Shown here one piece after another: positions 19,429 through 23,164 of a stretch of DNA of 23,164 nt (position 1 is its first letter; the number at the start of each line of letters is the position of its first letter). The notes beneath the pieces are model-generated. The model was not told the origin of the DNA, did no database searches, and saw only the letters and a list, made by a program, of their open reading frames with translations. Location: positions 284,423 to 307,586 of the forward strand of contig BFEA01000423.1 of NCBI GenBank assembly GCA_003427395.1, written 5' to 3'. Both the position numbers and the translations under genes were made by a program. This DNA is from Chara braunii (lineage: Eukaryota > Streptophyta > Charophyceae > Charales > Characeae).

Positions 19429-19905
19429 CCACTGCTGTTGCTGCTCGTCTTGCAGCACCCAGACTCTAATTGATTGGCAGGGTAGAGCCTCACAGTCCTG
19501 GTTTTCCTGCCTGGTAGGTGAGGTTAGTATGCTTCGAGTTCTGCAGAGGTGAGGGAGATGTGGCTAACCCGCGGCAAGGTCCCACTTGCACGGATTAAGA
19601 GATTCTTGCCGTTCATCTTTGCTATCTACGGTCAATATTGCTTAATTCGTGTAAGTGGGACCTAGCCCCCGGTAAACTAACATAGGCACGGGGAGGTCAG
19701 AAAATGGAAATGGATGACCCAGTGCCCCTTAGTTAGTGTTGGGCCCTGCCTGAGGCCGAGGCGCCACCCTAGAGGCTCGCCAATATGATCATTGACCTTA
19801 AGTTACCTCTCCTACATAATTCAGAATGATATTATTCTGGATCTGGATTCGAACTTGGGGCTGTATTTCATCAGTTTATTGGTTGTAGAAACTGAGCTAG
19901 GCCCC
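19393..19905 (-). mobile_element. Putative tRNA-derived SINE with poly(T) end
   Basis: On the minus strand, GGGGCC then an A box TAGCTCAGTTTC (19899-19888) and a B box GTTCGAATCC (19854-19845), 45 bases apart. This is the internal Pol III promoter of a tRNA-like head. The body runs about 415 bp and ends in a 32-base homopolymer that reads as T on the element strand (19393-19424), as in some plant SINE families. A full tRNA fold is not possible because the 5' stem has no 3' partner. No target-site duplication was found. Confidence 0.5.
19561..19680. repeat. Long imperfect hairpin inside the SINE-like region
   Basis: Arms 19561-19599 and 19641-19680 are near reverse complements. The inner 23 bases (AGGTCCCACTTGCACGG and following) match with about two differences, the outer part more loosely, around a 41-base loop. 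It could be the structured body of the SINE or a separate small inverted-repeat element. Confidence 0.6.
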
Positions 19906-19921
19906 TTTGAAAAGAGCTGCA

Positions 19922-20108
19922 CTCCGCTTCCCAAGATGCCACCCCCCAAATCCACAAAATTTAGGAATTTGGGGTCCCAGTGGGAGTATGCCCTAGCCCC
20001 CCGCGGATTGCTGTACTCTCCGCTTCCCAAGATGCCACTCCCCAAATCCACAAAATTTAGGGCAGGAATTTGGGGTCCCAGTGCCAGTATACCCTAAAAC
20101 CCCGCGGG
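19922..20108. repeat. Two-copy tandem repeat, period 96 bp
   Basis: Copies begin CTCCGCTTCCCAAGATGCCA at 19922 and CTCCGCTTCCCAAGATGCCA at 20018. They are nearly the same apart from a five-base GGCAG-type insertion in the second and some changes at the ends. Each copy contains a small palindrome, CCCCAAAT facing ATTTGGGG. No coding meaning seen. Confidence 0.85.
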
Positions 20109-21050
20109 CAAAAGCGAAAAAGAAAAAGGGAAAAAAAGGGGGCCGCCACCTTGGAGGCAGTGTTCATCACAGTTACACGTGTCTACCGTTGGCCACTGCT
20201 ATTTATGCCTCGCAAAGTCAAGTCATTGCGCCCTCGCCACGCGCTCTCGGTTTATTGGCCATAACTCTTTTTTTTTGGTGGGGGGGGAACTGGCCGCTAC
20301 AATGGGAGCGGACACATCCACGGGAATAGGGTTCGGAAAGAAAACACGTCGCTACGTGCGACGAACAAACGCCAATATTCCATTTTTTCCCTTCGTTTCA
20401 AGCAAAGGCCAATATACCGAATGTAACCGAGCCACCACGATGATCAAGACGTTGGCATCTGGCGAGCGGTCCGGCGAGGGCCCAAAGAAGGAAACAAAGC
20501 AAAGAAAGAAAAGAAGAAAAAAAAACAAAAAACTTTGTCGGCCTGCGCGGGACTGTTGCCAGCCGGCGCCGGGCTTCCGACAGTCTTGAGAACATCGTAT
20601 CTCTCCCCTTCTGCGTCGGAACGGAATTTCCCAGCCGTAAGCTTGACAGCGCAGACGCTTATGAAGGGCTCCAGGTTGAGTTTCCTCATAAATAACTCGC
20701 TGAATAATGTCCTTGACCTGCAGCCACTTCTGAAGGGCTTCTGAAGGGCTTCTGAATAAACCGTATGCAGAGCGTGAAAACCGCATCCCATTGCTCTCTC
20801 CCCCCAATTCCCCCAACCCCAAATGACCAGACTTGAACAGTGACGGTCCTTCCCCCCCCCTTCCACCCATCTCAAGATCAGCTTTTTGTCTCAGCAAGCA
20901 TGTCACGATGCCCAGAATGACTGAGACCAAGCGGGGACAGAACATTTGCCCCAGACAGATGGCTTGATCTTCATTCAATTGCGCGTCTTGCGAACATCTG
21001 GCACAAACCGGGACTGCGCATGCTTGCGCGGCAACCGATCGCGTCAAGGG
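20109..21050. other. Gene-poor stretch with purine-rich runs
   Basis: No supported gene. The stretch has A/G-rich runs at about 20111-20142 and 20494-20532, a T8/G8 junction near 20269-20287 and a short triplication of GGGCTTCTGAA at about 20728-20755. A 286-codon minus-strand frame (21212-20352) crosses it, but its composition follows the simple repeats and it shows no domain. Part may be the body of the SINE whose head is at 21052-21125. Confidence 0.5.
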
Positions 21051-21051
21051 G

Positions 21052-21125
21052 CCGGAGTCGAACGTGGGTCTGTCTTTCATCAGTTCATGGGTGTGCCAAC
21101 TTTGCCAAGTGAACTTGGCCCGTCG
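21052..21125 (-). mobile_element. Second tRNA-like SINE head
   Basis: Minus strand: A box TGGCAAAGTTGG (21107-21096), which fits the Pol III consensus, and B box GTTCGACTCC (21063-21054), 44 bases apart. Between them AACTGATGAAAGACAG matches AACTGATGAAATACAG of the SINE at 19843-19905 at the same spacing. The downstream body does not obviously match the first SINE. Confidence 0.5.
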
Positions 21126-21293
21126 GTAGCGAGAGGGTATTTCGAGGCATCCCAAGCGCACCCACCAACTGAAACTGAAATTGACGACCGGATAGTTCGT
21201 GAAGGTCGCCATCGCCAGCTCAATTTGTTACAAGCGTACGCGCAGGCACGCAGGCACGCAGGCATGCCCTAGAGAGTCCCGAGCGAACGGTGG

Positions 21294-21299
21294 TATATA
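21294..21299 (+). promoter_or_regulatory. Possible TATA box of the GH105 gene
   Basis: TATATA about 330 bp before the ATG, in a region that otherwise lacks AT-rich motifs. It would imply a 5' UTR of roughly 300 bases containing the 45 bp direct repeats. Weak evidence. Confidence 0.25.
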
Positions 21300-21374
21300 C
21301 GTCGGCCGATCCCGGACTGGGAGAGGCCCGCCATATTGCGCGGAAGTGGAAGTCGAGTGTGCCGCGCCAGAAGC

Positions 21375-21468
21375 CGGTCCTTCCTGTCCGTTGAACAAGT
21401 GACGAAGCGTGAGGCTGTGGAAACGGTCCTTCCTGTCCGTTGAACAAGTGACGAAGCGTGAGGCTGTG
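21375..21468 (+). repeat. Perfect 45 bp direct repeat, period 49 bp
   Basis: CGGTCCTTCCTGTCCGTTGA and the following 25 bases occur at 21375 and again at 21424, separated by GAAA. They lie 155-250 bp before the GH105 start, so in its promoter or 5' UTR. Perfect identity suggests a recent duplication or an assembly stutter. Confidence 0.9.
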
Positions 21469-21623
21469 TTTCCACAAAGCGCGAATTTCGTGAGTCGAGA
21501 GTAGTGGAGCGAGAGACCCTGTGGTACCGCAGAGAGAGCCGAACTGACAGACGGACTCAGAGTGTCATAATAGTAAAAAGTGTTCCTGTTAGAGTGACTT
21601 CTCTCGAGCGCCATCGGACGGCG

Positions 21624-22991
21624 ATGGCGGGGTGTGGGGAGAAGGCGGCAGCGATGGCGACTGCCAGGAGAAGCAGTGCTGTTGTTGCTGCGGCCAACGG
21701 CACCCTAGCGAGGGCCGTCTTCGTGACGGCCTGGCTGGCGCTGTTGTTCCTTTCCAGTGCTCCTAGCACTGCCGTCGCCGCCGTGGCGCGCTTCAGAGGT
21801 CGCACTCCTCTGGAATGGTCCAAAGCTATGGCTGAATCAGAGATCGACCGTCGGGGAGACAGCCTGTTTTTCGGCCAGTTTGATCCGGAATCGGACCGCC
21901 CCGCGAGGTGGCGATACACGACGGGGCTGCTCGCGCACGCGCTCCTTCGTCTTCAGTGTCCGAGCTACAAGTCGAAGCCATGCCGGCAGCGCTCTCCGCC
22001 CGGCGGCAAGTCGGATTACTACGCCTGGGCGTCCAAGTACATAAATTCCTTCGTCCTTGAGAACGGAACAATCGCCGGGTACAACGACACGCTGTACAGT
22101 CTTGACGATCTTATGTCCGGCCGAGCATTGGTGGCTGTTTGGTTGACAGAAAAGGCGCCGCGACTGCGGAAAGCGATCGACACGCTCCTCGATCAGCTGA
22201 AGAATCAGCCTCGAACGTACGACGGCGGCTACTGGCACCGGATCATCTATCCTGGTCAGATGTGGCTTGATGGTGTCTACATGGCCGAGCCTTTTTATAT
22301 GCAGGCGGATTGTCTTCCCCCGCGAAACTGTGACAAGGTGGATGACGTCGTTCTTCAGTTCCGGTTGATGGACAAGCACGCCTATGACCCGAACACCGGT
22401 CTGCTCTTCCACGGATGGGACAGCCTGCGGAAAGACATCTGGGCCGATCCAGTCACTGGGTTGAATAGCGATTTCTGGGGCCGAGCGATGGGATGGTTCT
22501 CGATGGCCATAGTCGACACGTTGGACTATATTCCGGCGAGTCACAAAGCTGAGCGGCTGTGGATGACGGACTTGGCACGGAAAGTGGCGGAAGGGCTTCT
22601 ACGCTGGCAAGATCCGGAATCTGGTGTCTGGTACCAAGTGCTGACGAAAGGGGAGAGAACACCTCCTAACTATCTGGAATCGAGCGCGTCGAGTATGTTC
22701 GTCTACTTCATGGCCCGGGGAATGCAGCGGAAGTACTTAGACTCTGCAACCTACCTGCAGCCAACTCTGAAGGCGTACAAGGGAATTATTAATCGATTCG
22801 TTACCGTGGCGAGCAACGGCTCCGTGTCGTTGAATCAAATCTGCGAAGTGGCGGGTCTTGGAGGGAGGGAAATGCGCAACGGAACATTCGAGTACTACGT
22901 CAGCGAGAAAATCGTATCGAACGATCTCAAGGGTGTGGGGCCATTCATTCTCGCGGGCCAGGCTGTCCACCAGCTACTCCATCGCCACTGA
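21624..22991 (+). CDS. Secreted GH105/GH88-type unsaturated rhamnogalacturonyl hydrolase
   Basis: 455 residues from ATG 21624 (G at -3 and G at +4, a good context) to TGA 22989; ATG 21654 would give a shorter leader. A hydrophobic segment at residues 31-48 forms a signal peptide or anchor. The rest fits the six-hairpin GH105 family (YteR/YesR type, usually about 370 residues): WLDGVYMAEPF (211-224), whose Asp216 I place as the catalytic acid, HGWDS (263-267), WADPVTGL followed by FWGRAMGW (273-291), YLESSASSMFVY (350-361) and YYVSEKIVSNDLKGVGPF (424-441). Four N-glycosylation sites (147, 154, 398, 419) fit secretion. The family removes the unsaturated galacturonyl end from oligosaccharides made by rhamnogalacturonan lyases, so it would act on pectin fragments in the wall or outside the cell. 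The gene is complete, intronless and surrounded by repeats. The family is mainly bacterial and fungal, so horizontal origin is possible. Confidence 0.85.
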   Translation: MAGCGEKAAAMATARRSSAVVAAANGTLARAVFVTAWLALLFLSSAPSTAVAAVARFRGRTPLEWSKAMAESEIDRRGDSLFFGQFDPESDRPARWRYTTGLLAHALLRLQCPSYKSKPCRQRSPPGGKSDYYAWASKYINSFVLENGTIAGYNDTLYSLDDLMSGRALVAVWLTEKAPRLRKAIDTLLDQLKNQPRTYDGGYWHRIIYPGQMWLDGVYMAEPFYMQADCLPPRNCDKVDDVVLQFRLMDKHAYDPNTGLLFHGWDSLRKDIWADPVTGLNSDFWGRAMGWFSMAIVDTLDYIPASHKAERLWMTDLARKVAEGLLRWQDPESGVWYQVLTKGERTPPNYLESSASSMFVYFMARGMQRKYLDSATYLQPTLKAYKGIINRFVTVASNGSVSLNQICEVAGLGGREMRNGTFEYYVSEKIVSNDLKGVGPFILAGQAVHQLLHRH

Positions 22992-23146
22992 GCTCGGCTG
23001 TCCTTGTATTACGGCCGCATATAAACTGGTCTCCGTGCTGGCGCCCTCCCGTCTCTCCCCTCCTTCCCCCCTTCTCCTCTTCTTCAATGTTCCTCTTCTC
23101 CCTTGCCATTGCAATCAGCCGCACTTCGATTTCGTAGATGAATGTA
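22992..23146 (+). other. 3' flank of the GH105 gene
   Basis: Pyrimidine-rich sequence without a reading frame; presumably 3' UTR. No AATAAA signal is visible before the window ends. Confidence 0.4.
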
Positions 23147-23164
23147 TGTGTGTGTGTGTGTGTG
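23147..23164 (+). repeat. (TG)n microsatellite at the window edge
   Basis: Nine TG units up to the last base; the repeat probably continues beyond the window. Confidence 0.9.

Noticed and set aside
19843-19905. Functional tRNA gene
   Set aside because: A and B boxes are good but no acceptor stem pairs, and a long body with a poly(T) end follows.
20352-21212. 286-codon minus-strand frame
   Set aside because: It crosses a SINE head, simple repeats and A/G runs. Its sequence reflects these (long Phe/Leu run from poly-purine DNA), with no domain or conserved pattern.
1-23164. CRISPR array, rRNA genes, bacterial operons or plasmid origins
   Set aside because: No regularly spaced short repeats, no rRNA sequence and no prokaryotic gene organisation; the window is eukaryotic repeat-rich DNA.

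Overview
The window looks like nuclear DNA of a plant-lineage eukaryote, most likely a charophyte (streptophyte) green alga of the Chara type. The reasons are decayed plant-type retroelements packed side by side, a Ty3/gypsy element primed by initiator-Met tRNA, Glu-rich accessory proteins downstream of its pol, CpG-rich LTRs and one intronless secreted-enzyme gene. The species assignment is inference; no housekeeping or rRNA marker is present. Almost everything from 1 to 19248 is mobile DNA.

Layout. 129-5086 (+) is the 5' part of an L1-like LINE: ORF1, then ORF2 with endonuclease and reverse transcriptase, read in one frame each and broken by stops only. At about 5087 it switches abruptly to the 3' half of a Ty3/gypsy element (+): half a PHD-like finger, integrase, then accessory reading frames (6651-8775) and a 2.3 kb LTR (9023-11336). 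At 11518-12812 (-) lies the 3' part of a LINE. At 12813-16973 (-) lies the 5' half of a Ty3/gypsy element: RNase H, RT, protease, gag and a primer-binding site, followed outward by a second LTR (16974-19248, -). The two LTRs therefore face each other as a long inverted repeat. Inverting 5087 to about 12812 would rejoin the two LINE parts and the two gypsy parts, giving one LINE followed by one roughly 12.7 kb gypsy element with direct LTRs, apart from small losses at the breakpoints. This is the main structural reading of the window.

The gypsy element is unusual. Its pol stop overlaps the start of the next frame as ATGA (6651-6654), and the next junction is again ATGA (7130-7133). A strongly acidic protein follows, then a 166-codon open frame with no usable start codon that begins across a stop (8275-8775). 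A further 163-codon frame lies inside the LTR. All these frames carry some stops or frameshifts, so this copy is dead, but the arrangement hints at coupled translation of several accessory proteins.

19249-21300 holds no convincing protein gene. It contains two tRNA-like SINE heads on the minus strand, a 120 bp hairpin, a 96 bp tandem duplication and homopolymer runs. 21624-22991 (+) is the only intact cellular gene: a secreted GH105/GH88-type unsaturated rhamnogalacturonyl hydrolase without introns, preceded by a perfect 45 bp direct repeat.

Limits: the species, the LINE pairing and the exact LTR ends rest on reading by eye, without database searches. Mirrored N bases in the two LTRs show that part of the assembly here was not cleanly resolved.
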